This document shows positions 1-11,410 of a stretch of DNA of 64,000 bases, one piece after another. Made by a program: the position numbers and the translations under genes. Where the stretch lies: NCBI GenBank assembly GCA_026545225.1, contig CM048848.1, positions 23,972,806 through 24,036,805 of the forward strand, in the 5' to 3' direction. The stretch's first letter is position 1; each line of letters begins with the position of its first letter. The DNA comes from Cornus controversa (lineage: Eukaryota > Streptophyta > Magnoliopsida > Cornales > Cornaceae). The notes beneath the pieces are model-generated. The model ran no database searches. It had not been told where the DNA came from and was given only the letters and a program-made list of their open reading frames with translations.

Positions 1-318
1 GACAATTAAATGTTCACTAAGGTGTGTGATTCAACATAGGGCCCATGGGGATTGGTTAAGATGGATTTGTGTGCATTCATATGCAATAATTAAGTTAAGC
101 TTCCACTGTAAATGAGTGTAATGAGGGTTCTCTGGGTTTAAATGGACAGTTAACCTCCGGTCTTCCGAGAGTGGAGAAATCGGGGCGTTATGGCATGGTA
201 TCGAAAAGGGATACTGTCACATGAGTGTGTTTGAGATAGTTTATGGGGTTGAGTGAACGGGTTCACACTCGGGATTCGGGGTCGGTCCGGGGGAGTCTCG
301 GCGGTCCGGATTCTGGGG
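1..318 (+). repeat. E1 5' LTR, last ~320 bp
   Basis: Matches the end of the 3' LTR (7055-7372) with only scattered substitutions. The last seven bases of the LTR (CGTGACA in the 3' copy) are missing and no tRNA-type primer-binding site follows, so a small deletion removed the LTR/leader junction. Confidence 0.9.
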
Positions 319-660
319 AAGGCTAAACTACATTTTGAAGTTTGAAAGGGGTTTGATGATCTGAACATTAGGTTTGAAAACCCAAAGATGAAGGGTGAGG
401 TCCATTCACGTGTTGGATTGGAACTTTGTGTTAACATAGGGCTTGTCAAAGCCATAGACTTGATTAGCTTGGACAAAGAGTGAGAATTTGAATATGTGTT
501 TATTTGAGGTCAAGGATTTTGACTTGAGATTTGTATTGGATATGCAACTTGTGTAGTGTCATATGGAATATGATTTGATGCTTTCATGTTTAGTATAAGC
601 ATACAGTTTTGAATGATTTGGTTTGGGATTTAAGTATCTTCTTGTTGTCTATATAGCAAG
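319..660 (+). other. E1 leader without primer-binding site
   Basis: Untranslated stretch between the 5' LTR and gag. The TGGTATCAGAGC primer-binding site seen in E2 is absent, consistent with a deletion at the LTR edge. No other feature recognised. Confidence 0.5.
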
Positions 661-1779
661 ATGCCACCACGGAGAGTTCGTGAATGGGGAGGTACAATCC
701 CTATGAGTGGAGAGCAAGTTGTGCATGATATGGTTGCAACTATATGACAAATTACTAGGAAAACACAAGAGGAGACTCAGGCTCGATCTTGAGCAGCTCC
801 TAGTAGGATGATGTTGACATTGGGGCATGTTAGGAAGCATAATCCGCCATCGTACACAGGAGGGGCTGACCCTATGGTCGCTGAGAATTGGATAGATGAG
901 ATGGTTGAACTCCTTACCATACTTGAGGTAGAGGAGAACTTAAAGGTGAAAGTGGCCACCCATTACCTTAGGGGTGAGGCCAAACGTTGGTGGAAGTCCA
1001 TTGGGAACCGCCATGACATTGAGGTAATGGATTGGAATATGTTTGAAACATTATTCTTCGAGAAGTATTTTCCAGTAACAATGAAGGATAGCTTGAGGCC
1101 AGAGTTCTATGATTTGCTTCAAGGGGAGATGACAGTTATGGAGTATGAGACCAGATTTACCTCTTTGGCTCGATTTGCGAAAGAGATAATTCCAACGGAA
1201 GAGCTGAAGGTCAAACAGTTCATAAGAGGTCTCCGAACCTATTTGTGAGATAAAGTTGGAATTCTGGGATTGACAAGCTATACTGCAGTGGTGGAAAGAG
1301 CACTAATAGCAGAAGAGATTGGTAATGACAATCAAAGGGTACAAGATGGGAAAAGGCGTGATTCTCCTAAGAGTCAGCCAAAGAAGAAATAGAAAAGTGG
1401 TCCTTATCGATCTAAAGGATCAATGGGACAGCGGATGACATATTCAGTGCCTACGACTTCCAGGTCTATACAGTCGGTCGGGTCAAAGAGAGTGTGTCAT
1501 CATTGTCAGCAGCTGGGTCACTATAGGTCTGAGTGCCCCAGCATACATTTGGCACCAGCAGATGGACAAATTTGTTACCTCTGTTATCAGACTGGTCACT
1601 TAAAAGTGAAATGTCCTCAAGGACAGGGTGCAGGGGGTAGGACAGAGTCTCTTAACCGCACCGAACAGTTCTTGGTGAGTCAGATTGACTCGGTGGCAAT
1701 GCCGCCACCCCTGCCAATGCAGTCTGCTCAGGTTTTGCGAGCAAGTGTGAGGAACCTTCCTAGTGGTTCAGGACAGTAA
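661..1779 (+). pseudogene. E1 gag polyprotein, four in-frame stops
   Basis: The capsid/nucleocapsid protein of the retrotransposon would package its RNA into cytoplasmic particles. One reading frame runs from ATG 661 (MPPRRVREW...) to TAA 1777, 372 codons. The retrotransposon gag core (residues ~60-195) includes YTGGADPMVAENWIDEM, a WW pair in AKRWWKSIG, and FFEKYFP. Two CCHC zinc knuckles follow: CHHCQQLGHYRSEC and CYLCYQTGHLKVKC. Stops interrupt it at 745 (TGA), 790 (TGA), 1246 (TGA) and 1390 (TAG); all are explicable by C-to-T change of CGA or CAG codons. The reading frame is otherwise unshifted, so decay is by point mutation only. Paired knuckles are common in Tekay-like gag. Confidence 0.88.
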
Positions 1780-3261
1780 TCCAGGTATCAAAGGACTCAT
1801 CCATAGTGATTGAGGTATATCTGTGATCTCCAACTTATGAGTTATAATGATGATTTATGCAAGTATATTAAGTTGCATATCATGAGTAGGTGTTAGTATA
1901 CTAAGGAAACTGGGTCATGCCTTTACGATTGCTCAGGCTGAGAATGTTCCGGGACTGTGAGTGGTCGTAGGTATTTTTCCTAGTTGTAGCCCGAGGGCTA
2001 GAATATTGGGTTATTTAGATGCACCATAGGTCATATCATGCATTGTATTTGTTTATTTGATTTAACATGTTATATGTTATGTGCTATGTGGAATATGCTA
2101 TTCATGTGATTAAGCATTGCATTTTAGTGTTTCATTATGTGTCACGTGGTTAGTAGTGACATGTAGTCACTACTTAGAAGTCCCAAATTTTGAGGATTTT
2201 GGTAAACCTAGGTAGAGGTTTGAAAGATTGAGCTGATAATGACGTTGAAATAGACATATGGTGATAAACTTTGAGATTGTTCAATTAGTAGGATGTAAGA
2301 TCCTAGACTTGGAATTGGATTCCATTGGGTGATAGCCTATGAAACTAGGCTGAACTATGTGACTTGTTTGGGTAAGTGCACCCTTTATGTGCCTTATTCT
2401 AGTTAGTGCGCTTGTTATGTTAAGTGCACGAGATTGATGTGGATTGTAACGATACATGGGACTTTGGATTATGCCGAGTTGCATTCCAGTTAGAAAATCA
2501 TGGTTGATAATGATGGAATGACTTTGAGTACTGATGATCTCAATTATAGGAAAATATCACTGTGAGTAATTGATGTGATTAGTCGAGGATATTACCTTAG
2601 ACTAAAGGTGGAGATAGACCGGATAGGTCTTGAGGTAAAGACTGTGGACTCTAGGGAGCGAGTGCTCTGTAGGATGTGAAAGTGAACTGTACATGGGGTT
2701 CGATTATTAGGCGTGTTATTATCGCCTAGGGATTCCAGTTTTGGAGATTTGCTGAGACATGCCAAATATTTGAGCTTGAGTGAGCTAATGATAGTTGAGA
2801 AGTAGGAGTTATGTTAAACTCCAGTTGTGAGAGCTTAGGACTTTGAGAAAGTCCCTGAGCAGTGATTTCATGGGGATTGATTTGTGATTACAAGTTTGAG
2901 GGATTTAAACGTGTGAGGGACAAGAAAGGCATGTAGTTGGGGTTGGACTAGCGAGAAGAAACGGCCTGGCGAGCCATTTCTCTTTGATTAGTACTTCTCT
3001 TACAATATGTCAAGTCCAAGTGATTGTGGAATTGATTCGATGAGTATCAATAGATAAGAAAATGAAATTCGAATGCTGTGAGCATGACAACTCTTACTCA
3101 TAAATGAGTGTATGATTGAGATTGTGATAACAAGAGTAGGTTAGTTTAAACCGCTCTTGAGGTTATGAGTTCCAGTACATGATAGAGTACTCGAGGGGAC
3201 ATGTGATATTCTTATAAGGCTACAGAATTTGGGATGATCATTGTGGTGCTGTCATTGAGAC
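1780..3261 (+). other. E1 internal region with no readable pol
   Basis: No reverse transcriptase, integrase or protease motif found on either strand. The portion ~2820-3055 is clearly similar to ~12815-13080 in E2, although the two elements have different gag and LTR sequences. It may be very decayed pol or a shared untranslated block. Confidence 0.5.
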
Positions 3262-3960
3262 GCAGTTTTGTCTACTGACAAATCAGTTGGAGGATCGGTC
3301 TCATATGGATGCAGTTTTGTCTATTGACCCTTCCATTGTTGAGATTCTTGTCATTTAGGCGCAGTTTTGTCTATTGACAAGTGGTGGTGACTCTGGGCGC
3401 AGTTTTGTCCATTGTCGCATATGAGTGGTGTCGTCATTTAGACGCAGTTTTGTCTATTGGCACATCAGTTGAGGATCGAAGTCGTATGGACGCAGTTTTG
3501 TCTATCGACCCAATCATTGTCACTTAGACGCAGTTTTGTCTATTGACAAGTGGTGGTGACTCTGGGCGCAATTTTGTCCATTGTCGCATATGAGTGGTGT
3601 CGTCATTTAGACGCAGTTTTGTCTATTGGCACATCAGTTGAGATTCTTGTCATTTAGGCGCAGTTTTGTCTATTGACAAGTGGTGGTGACTCTGGGCACA
3701 GTTTTGTCCATTGTCACAATTATGGTGGTGTTGTCACTCAGACGCAGTTTTGTCTGTTGACGCATCAGTGGTGGGGGACGCAGTTTTGTCTATTGGCCCA
3801 TCTATTGTTGATTGGTTGTTGTTACTATGGACGCAGTTTTGTCTATGGACACAACCCCTGGATATTGTGATTTCATTGAGGGGCAGTTTAGCCATTTGAC
3901 ACACCTGAGAGTGTGATTGTTGTCATCGAGATGTAGCTTTGTCTATTGACACACTTGTTG
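3262..3960 (+). repeat. Minisatellite with GCAGTTTTGTCTATTGAC core, about 15 copies
   Basis: The core GCAGTTTTGT(C) recurs at 3262, 3311, 3361, 3399, 3444, 3492, 3530, 3568 (one mismatch), 3613, 3660, 3698 (one mismatch), 3744, 3780, 3833 and 3883, with degenerate copies after. Spacing alternates between about 36-38 and 45-53 bp, because variant units form a higher-order block (3361, 3530 and 3660 start near-identical blocks). Short forward ORFs here are just the repeat read through. It sits 0.8 kb before the 3' LTR, where plant gypsy elements often carry tandem repeats. Confidence 0.92.
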
Positions 3961-4769
3961 ATGCGAGATTTTCATCATGAGAGACAATTTAGTCTATGGA
4001 TGTATCATTGTGGGTCGTGTGACCCTGAGAGATTGAGTTTCAATTATCATATGTGATTTGATTAGTTTTGGGACATGACTGGATCATGGCATGGACGATA
4101 GGGATTTTCACAGATTTTTGTTACTTGTGAACCGTACCTTGTGGTACCAGCGAAATTGAAAGGATCCAAGGATTCATTATGAGACTTCGGGAGTAAAGAT
4201 TTCATGAGTTTTGGAGAAAGGTGATCGAACCAGCCCAAGATTGAGTTATCAATCCTTAACAAACATTGGCCTCAGATTATAGATGAAATGTGTAAGTTTG
4301 GATTGTGAACATGGTATTGTCTGGTGTGAGAACTTTGAGAATTGTGATTCAAGGAGGGTGAATTACTAGAAAGGGATGCCTATGCATACTTTCACTAATT
4401 GGAAAGTGGATAGGTTGGAAAGTAAATTGGTTATAGTTTTGATCTTCCTAAACTTGGTTTGGGAGATAATTTATGGTCGTGTCAGTTACAGTAGATGTTG
4501 ACACTATAGTCTTGGAGATATTTGGACATCGTTTGAGATATGCCAATAGTTTGATATTTTGTGAAATGTGGCACAAGGTAATGTGATGTCATAACCAAGA
4601 ACCTTGTTGGTTAAAGAATGGAAGCCGCGTGTTGGATACCGGCGAGTTATGATTATTTCTTGTGATAGAAGGAAGATAGGGAAGGTCACATAAGGTTTAG
4701 TGACAACACTCTTGCAATTTAGAGTATGATGATAATTTCGTGGACGAAATTCTTTAAAGGTGGGGAGGT
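3961..4769 (+). other. E1 3' untranslated region and polypurine tract
   Basis: Contains no ORF of note. It ends with an A/G-rich stretch (4756-4769, AAAGGTGGGGAGGT) directly before the LTR's first TG, preceded by GTGGACGAAATTCT, a context often seen just before the 3' LTR in plant gypsy elements. This is the expected plus-strand primer site. Confidence 0.65.
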
Positions 4770-7379
4770 TGTAGAGACCGGAACCAAATTTGACCGGTTT
4801 TCAAAAATTTTCATCATTTTTGCTATAAATGCATTTCGAATGATGTTTTGGATGTTTCGAGAGTGGAAAACATGTTATGAGATTTTTGGAAGTTTTTGGA
4901 AAATTTAGAGAAGTTTGACTTTTTGGTCAAACCGGGGCCGGGAGGCGACTTAAGTGGGCCCGGGGAATCCGGAAAATTTCCACAAATATTTATTTTTGGA
5001 TATGGACTAAATGAAATATTTACAGTGTTAAGGAAGTGATTTCGAGTCCAACGAAGTTTTCGAGAATTAATTCGGAGGTCGGGAAGGTACATTAAGTGAC
5101 CCGGGGGCAAAACGGTCATTTTGCGCCCCTAGGACTGGAATAAATATCCCTGGGAGATCTGAGATCTTATTTCTCACGGTTCCCTCTCTCTCTAAACATT
5201 TTCCTCTTCATCCCTCCACCTTCTCTCTACATTTCGGGTGCATTCGGCTTGGATTCGTGATTCGCCGAAGAAGGAAAGTGTGTAGGGGACGGCTAGGGCT
5301 TTGGTTTGAACTGAACAAACTCGTGTTTCGACAAGGTGGAACCTGCTGGAAATTTTGATAAGTGCTTGGAAGGTCTTCAATCTTGAGGTAGGGGTGTTTC
5401 TTCTCTTCTAGTTGTCGATTCTAGGGTTTCGGGTGGTAAGGAGAGGTTTTCGGTTGAGTTTGTATGTGAGAGAGATGGGCAAGGGGCTGAATTTTTATAT
5501 TTCCTCTTCCCTTGTGATTATGCATGCTAGATAGATCCGTCTTGATGAATATATGATGTGTGGGTTGAATATGTGCAAAGTGTGCAAAATGAGAGCATGA
5601 TTAGCTATATTGTGTATTATATGCATATGTAGGTTATGTGTATTTTGGGGTGCAATCATATGACTATATGTTGGTTGTGTGTGTGTATAAGTGTTGAATG
5701 CATGCTAGGTTATTTTATATCAAGTGTGTGCATTGTTGAAGCATGATCAAAATATGCTAGGTTGTGGTTTGTAGGCATATGAGAGTGATATGCATACCTT
5801 ATGACATATATGTGACCATGTGTTCTTTTGAATGTTAGAATGTATGCTAGGCTTGTTATAGCAATGATATGCATTGAAAAACATGATACATGAATGAGTG
5901 CATTCATACTTGGATTGTATGTTGTCGTGTGCATGAAAGCATTTTACATGCCATGTAGTGAGGGACATGTAGGTCGGTGTCGGGTCGGCACCTAGGAGGG
6001 GAGGGGCATCTCTACTGAGCCGCAGTGTTGCTCACCCCGCTCCCCCAAACATTTTTTTTCAGGTAAGAAGCCGAGAATGGATGAAAAGAGCTTGCTTCCT
6101 TACTTGGAGCATTTTGGTGCATTTTGGGGATCTTTTGAGATATATATATGGACTATGTTTTTTGCTATCCATGCCGGCATGTGGCATGTGAATTATGTCG
6201 ATTTATGGTTACATTCACGGTACATGTAACTTGTATATTCATTTGAATCCTTATGTGTATGGTTTCATGGATTTTACATGAATTTGGAGCTTAAATGGAT
6301 GCATGTATCCTTCTTGTCTTTTATATCTTGAACTCTTGGATATGAAGATTTTGAAGAGTGGATTTATATTAGAATTACGGTTGTAGGATTTCGATGTGTG
6401 AGTTAGGTTGTATGTATGAGTTGATGAATATGATCTTTGGAAAAAATGAGGATGGTTTATGCACTTGAATTTTATGTGCATTGAGAATTTAGGATGAGTT
6501 TATATGATTTTACAAGATTTGAGATTCAAATGTGTAGGTTGATGTGTGAGTATGATATTATATCATTGGGGGATGATTTATATGTTTTATGAATGATCCA
6601 AGGTGGTTTGGTTGAGATTTGAGTTCAAATGGATCTTGTATAGGTGTTTTGGAGTTGCTGGGAAGTGCATTTCGATTGATCGAAACTCCCATTTCGATTG
6701 ATCGAAATGGTGGCGAATTTTTATGAATTTTTAAGCTTTATTTCGATCAATCGAAGTCCCAACTTCGATTAATCGAAATATTGCAGGTCCAAGTTACCGA
6801 GAGGCTGTTTTCTTCGATTGATGGGGTGAAAATCTCGATTAATCGAGATGAATCTCGATTGATCGAGATTACTATTCACAGCTTTTTCCAAAACTTCATT
6901 TCGACGTAATTTCTTCGTTCTAAATCGGAATTGAGTGTGGTTTTTTTTGAACTTGAGTATTTTTTGATTCTCTATCTAATGGTATAAGCCTCAGTTTCAG
7001 ATTCCAAACACAGAAAGTTTTGAGGCTCGAAAGTGAGTGATTCTCAAGGGTGTGGACAATTAAATGTTCACTAAGGTGTGTGATTCGACATAGGGCCCAT
7101 GGGGATTGGTTAAGATGGATTTGTGTGCATTCATATGCAATAATTAAGTTAAGCTTCCACTATAAATGAGTGTAATGAGGGTTCTCTGGGTTTAAATGGA
7201 CAGTTAACCTCCGGTCTTCCGAGAGTGGAGAAATCGGGGCGTTATGGCATGGTATCGGAAAGGGATACTATCACATGAGTGTGTTTGAGATAGTTCATGG
7301 GGTTGAGTGAACGGGTTCACACTCGGGATTCGGGGTCGGTCCGGGGGAGTCTCGGCGGTCTGGATTCCGGGGCGTGACA
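4770..7379 (+). repeat. E1 3' LTR, 2610 bp
   Basis: Begins TGTAGAGACCGG after the polypurine tract and ends GGGGCGTGACA, giving the usual TG...CA ends. The 3' third carries a cluster of inverted-repeat motifs (6670-6872). A CT-rich stretch at ~5170-5225 may mark a transcript start but no convincing TATA box was settled on. Short ORFs in it are not conserved protein. Confidence 0.88.
6670..6872. repeat. Cluster of TTTCGAT-TG-ATCGAAA type inverted repeats
   Basis: Seven near-palindromes of the pattern (T/C)TCGAT-NN-ATCGA(A/G) lie within 200 bp, for example TTTCGATTGATCGAAA near 6692 and CTCGATTGATCGAG near 6851. The same motif is clustered in the Athila elements at the other end of the window, although this LTR is otherwise unrelated to theirs. 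Confidence 0.85.
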
Positions 7380-8327
7380 AAAAAGGAAGCCTTAAAGCAC
7401 CAAAAAGCCACATATCTCATATATCTCTCAACACAGATCAGATTATCAAAGGAGAGACATTCGGGAGAGGAAGAGGTGAAGCTGAACCAGACGAAGAAGC
7501 TTCACTTTCTTCATCAATGGAAGAGTGCAAGGCAACCATGAGCAACTAACTCTTCTACTAGGGTGTTGGTTTCAACTCCTAGCCATGTAAACTTATTCAT
7601 CTTTGTAGCACTTGGGATTTGTAATTAAATGTTGATTATTTAGCCTAGTGATCATGTACACTAATACATTTCTTTTATATATTCATATGATTTTGGTTTT
7701 ATTCTTGTCTTAGAGTATAATCTTCATGTGAATGCACAACATTTGCATATTCCACAAGAAGTGCAAATGATGGCTGGATAATGGTGTTTAAATGAATGTG
7801 TTGTGTTTGTTTGTATAAACCATGCCAAGATAAGGTAGCTTGGATGCATGTAGGTTTACTTAGAGAGTAGGGTAATTAAGTAGTTAGTTAGGTTGAAGAG
7901 CTATGCTTGTTGAAGATGGATTATGATAAGTGGACAAACACATTAATCTTTTGATATGTCATTGAGGTCACAAGCCTAATGACATTGTTAGGCATTTAAT
8001 TAATGAATCACATGCTTGCTACACTTATGAACATGTGAATGGCTAGTGGTGGAAACCAACCCTAGTTCTCTCTCCCATCCTTTACTCTTTAATTTTATTG
8101 TCATTACATTCATGCAATAGTTTATAAACAAAAATTCAAAAACCTTTTTTTAGGATTAAAGTGTAATTAATCTTTCTTTAAGACATTTGCAACTAGTCCT
8201 CGTGGGATCGATACCCTCTATATAGAACCGTATCTACAAAGATTCGTGCTCTTGCGAGTGTTTAAATTATATTTTGATAAAAAGGGCAAAATTAAGCTTA
8301 CAATATAATCCGAGTTTAGCCACATCA
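7380..8327 (+). repeat. Truncated Athila-type LTR, plus orientation
   Basis: Matches the reverse complement of the E5/E6 LTRs, for example 7380-7560 against 51540-51700, and ends CGAGTTTAGCCACATCA at 8327 exactly as those LTRs do. Its 5' part is missing because E1 is inserted at 7379/7380; the rest should lie left of the window. On its right it abuts the interior of the E2 5' LTR, so this Athila had itself inserted into E2. Confidence 0.85.
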
Positions 8328-8733
8328 CATGGAAACATGGGCAGTGTAGTATTAATGTTATATTAAGTGATGTAGTAAAACATAGATAGGATAAACTTTC
8401 GACAAAAGTAGGAAAATAGAAGGTGGATTTTGTGGCTTTCTGTAGAGAGAGAGAGAGAGAAACACTTGTGGTCGGTTAGAGAGAGAAAGAAGACGAACAA
8501 AAGAAGAAGAGAAAGAAAGAGAAGAAGAAGAGGAGAAGAAAATCTTCATTGAGGCAAGTTAAATCTTGTCTTTGCATTTCTATATATATATATATATATA
8601 TATAGATAGATTTATTTATGATGATGGATATAGATGTAAATGTATCTAGTTAGATTTTTTATTTAAGTCTTGTTAGATATAAATTCTGGATCTTGACGTT
8701 AGGAGTTACTTGATTAGTCTTTGGGCTGTATAT

Positions 8734-8774
<41 letters not shown>

Positions 8775-11246
8775 GATTGAATTATATAGCTGCTGTTAGA
8801 TATATGTTAGGTTGTCATTAATGTGATGACTTACATGAGCCATAAGTGTTCTGGGAGATCTTTTTGTGAGTGTATATTTAGTGATGCATGTGTATATGTA
8901 TATAGTTATTTATATAATATAGTGCTATAGGGAAATTTTTTATGTTTATGTGATAGAAGTGTTGTGCATGTGTGATCCGAATGGAAGGACCCAGATTGAT
9001 TTATGCCTTTATTCTTTTATATATATAAATACATTTTTTTATATATATCTTGTTATGCCTGGATACTTACATGCAAATCCACTATTTTTCTTTTGTTTTA
9101 ACTTGATCAATTTCTTTGGTAAAACTTGTAACCATGTGTGCCTAGCTACATTCATAGAGTATTTTATTGTTTTTTTTTTTTTTTTGTGCAACTGAAGTTG
9201 GCGAAGCTTTGCATGTTTGATGGAGTGTTAAGGTATGCTGGAGATTGATTTTAATGGTGGATTTTTGGCTTTTAGTGCTGGGTCATGTAAGGGTTAAGGA
9301 TAAAGCATTTTTTTTATCATAGCTTTGGTCTTGTATCTCTATGTGGTCTATTACTCTCTTTTAAAACCAATGGAAATATCTTTGTGATTGAGACCAATTT
9401 GAAGGTTAGATAAAAAGCTTTTCCTGTATTCTTTTTTTTTCATACATGATATTTATACAATAGCTTTGTGTGTAAAAGAGTAGGATTGGGACTGTCTAAA
9501 TGAAAGGTTTGGACTAGTTGAGAATTTTTTTTGGGCTGGATAATAGCATTGGCTATGAAATTGGTTTGGGTCTAGTTTTAATTGATTAAAATTTAGCTTG
9601 GTGTTGGAACTGGGCTTGTTTTTTTTTTTAAATTGGTCTTGAAAATTGGCTTAGATAGTGGGATGAAATATGGTTGTTGGTGGTATAGATTGGGCCAAAA
9701 TTAAGAATTGGCCTAACATCATTTAAAAAGAGATAAATGATGGCTTGATTTTGGAATGGGCCATAATTAAGAATAGGCCCAAGGTCATGTAAAAGACATG
9801 TAAAGAATTTTCGTGTGGGCTGAAATTATAGCTTGGAGGAAAAATGTTTTTGACGCTCCATAAATTACAAAAATTTCTGAAATTCTATGTTTATGCATAA
9901 TAGAACTAATTATGCTAGATTAATTGGTTCTAGGGAAAAAATCTCGAATGCTCCATAATTTACAAAAATTTATGAAATCTTTTGTTTTAACACAATAGAG
10001 TTTGTTAAGTTAGAATGCTTGGTCCTAAGGATTAAAGTTTTGGTTAGTGACGATTTAAGCTTTGTGAACACACACATTTCGCTCATTTAATTTATTAAAT
10101 GTGAAAAGCATTTAATAAATTATAAAAGATTTTTTGTTGGTAAAGAATGCTTGTTTCCTTTGGTTCAATTTAGATAAAATTGGAGGAAATATCTTTTGAA
10201 GCTTTAAAAAATATGAAAACCTCTAGAGTCCTACATATGGCATAATAAACTTAATTATGCTAAAATAATTAAGTTTAGAAAATTTTGTGTGGTGAAATCC
10301 TAAAGTGATGAATTAATGTGATTAATGATCACATTTAAGAGTGTTTTGATTTATCAAATGTTAAAAGCATTTGATAAATCTTAAAAGCTTGAAATCTTGA
10401 ACAATGAGATCAAATTCTTAAAGAATTTGTGAGGTATGGTCAGGGACCTACCTTTGGGGTGTGTACAGCCCTTTTGTTATGGCCATTGGGCAAAGCGTGC
10501 CCTTATGGTGTGGACGTGGTCCGGGACCATCTGGGGCGTAAACGTACAAACCCAGCCACATGTGCGAGCTTCCTTAGTCTGGGACTATGTGATACGCACC
10601 ACTTGTTGGCTAAGCATGCCATCTATTGGAGGAGAGCCCGGGGCTCATGTGAGATTATGTTAAGTTAATCTAAACGATTAGCTTAATAAGAAATTGTTGA
10701 GAATATGGTTCCTGTGTGTGAAAGAAATTGAGGATATGACAATTAACTATAGTTTAATTGTCATAAGAAAAATCTGTGTGAAAGAAACTGCAGATATGAT
10801 AATTAACTAGAGTTTAATTATCATAAGAAAATTTATGAAACTAATCAACAAAGATTGTTGAACGTATCCTTATATGCAGGAATTTAAGGCAAGGTCAATT
10901 TGTTGAGCAATGATAGTGTTTTGCAATTCTTACTGAGCTTGTTGAGCTCACCCCATTTTATTTTTAGGTACCGAGTCAATGGAAGCGCGGTACAGGACGA
11001 TGGAGGCCATTTACATGTAACTTTCTTAGCATATAATTATTTTTGTTGTGCATAGTTGACTCTCAGGATGAGGGATGAGGTCTCGAGATGAAGTTTTTCT
11101 AATACATGATCTAGACGATCACATTTTGATTGTAATATGTAAAGTTTTTGGATTGATGTATGGTATGATGGACATTATTTTTCAAGTCGCGCACCGAATT
11201 CAAGTGCCGGACTAGAGTTTCAAGTTTTGAAATTTGGGGCATGACA
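8328..11246 (+). repeat. E2 5' LTR, 5'-truncated
   Basis: Collinear with 14435-17335 of the 3' LTR and ends TGACA just before the primer-binding site. The missing start corresponds to 14011-14434. Contains (AT)n tracts at 8580 and 8738, poly-T at 9170, and a stem-loop array (9901-10825). A 75-79 codon ORF at ~10430 is shared with the other LTR only through LTR identity. Confidence 0.9.
9901..10825 (+). repeat. Array of seven stem-loops in the E2 LTR
   Basis: Inverted repeats at 9901-9932, 10089-10121 (AATTTATTAAATG arms), 10246-10277 (TAAACTTAATTAT arms), ~10313-10336, 10348-10380 (GATTTATCAAATG arms, perfect), 10735-10765 and 10795-10825. Stems are 8-13 bp with 5-7 nt loops. The 3' LTR has the same series (~15970-16915). 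The last two sit in a 60-bp tandem duplication, and several of the others lie in degenerate ~90-120 bp modules beginning GCTCCATAA or similar. Confidence 0.8.
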
Positions 11247-11248
11247 GT

Positions 11249-11262
11249 TTGGTATCAGAGCC
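11249..11262 (+). other. E2 primer-binding site (initiator Met tRNA type)
   Basis: TTGGTATCAGAGCC lies a few bases after the LTR end at 11246. TGGTATCAGAGC is the standard plant site complementary to the 3' end of initiator methionine tRNA. Confidence 0.85.
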
Positions 11263-11410
11263 TAGGTTACGAGTTACTAGGCTAGTGGGAGTGATTTTAA
11301 GATAGGAGTTGTATGAGACGTATAGATTATCCTATCTGTTTCCTTACCATGCTCCTAGTTTAGGCATAGTTAATTGTTTGACTAACGATATTAACATCCT
11401 GTAATGAAAA

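Larger units (their letters stand above)
1..7379 (+). mobile_element. E1: gag-only Ty3/gypsy LTR retrotransposon, 5' end cut by window edge
   Basis: The element is bounded by a partial 5' LTR (1-318) and a complete 3' LTR (4770-7379); bases 1-318 line up with 7055-7372 almost base for base. Between them lie a broken gag, about 1.5 kb without recognisable coding sequence, a minisatellite and a purine tract. No protease, reverse transcriptase, RNase H or integrase can be read, and only about 3 kb separates gag from the 3' LTR, too little for a full pol. It is either a deletion derivative or a non-autonomous gag-only element of the type described as TR-GAG. The gag style and 2.6 kb LTR point to the Tekay/chromovirus side of Ty3/gypsy, but without pol this is tentative. 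Confidence 0.85.

Noticed and set aside
3673-3899. Overlapping ORFs with DAVLS-type repeats
   Set aside because: They are translations of the minisatellite in two frames, without a start context or domain.
10429-10668. 79-codon ORF, also at 16518-16757
   Set aside because: Similarity is explained by the two LTRs of E2 being copies; no known domain, and overlapping frames are equally open.
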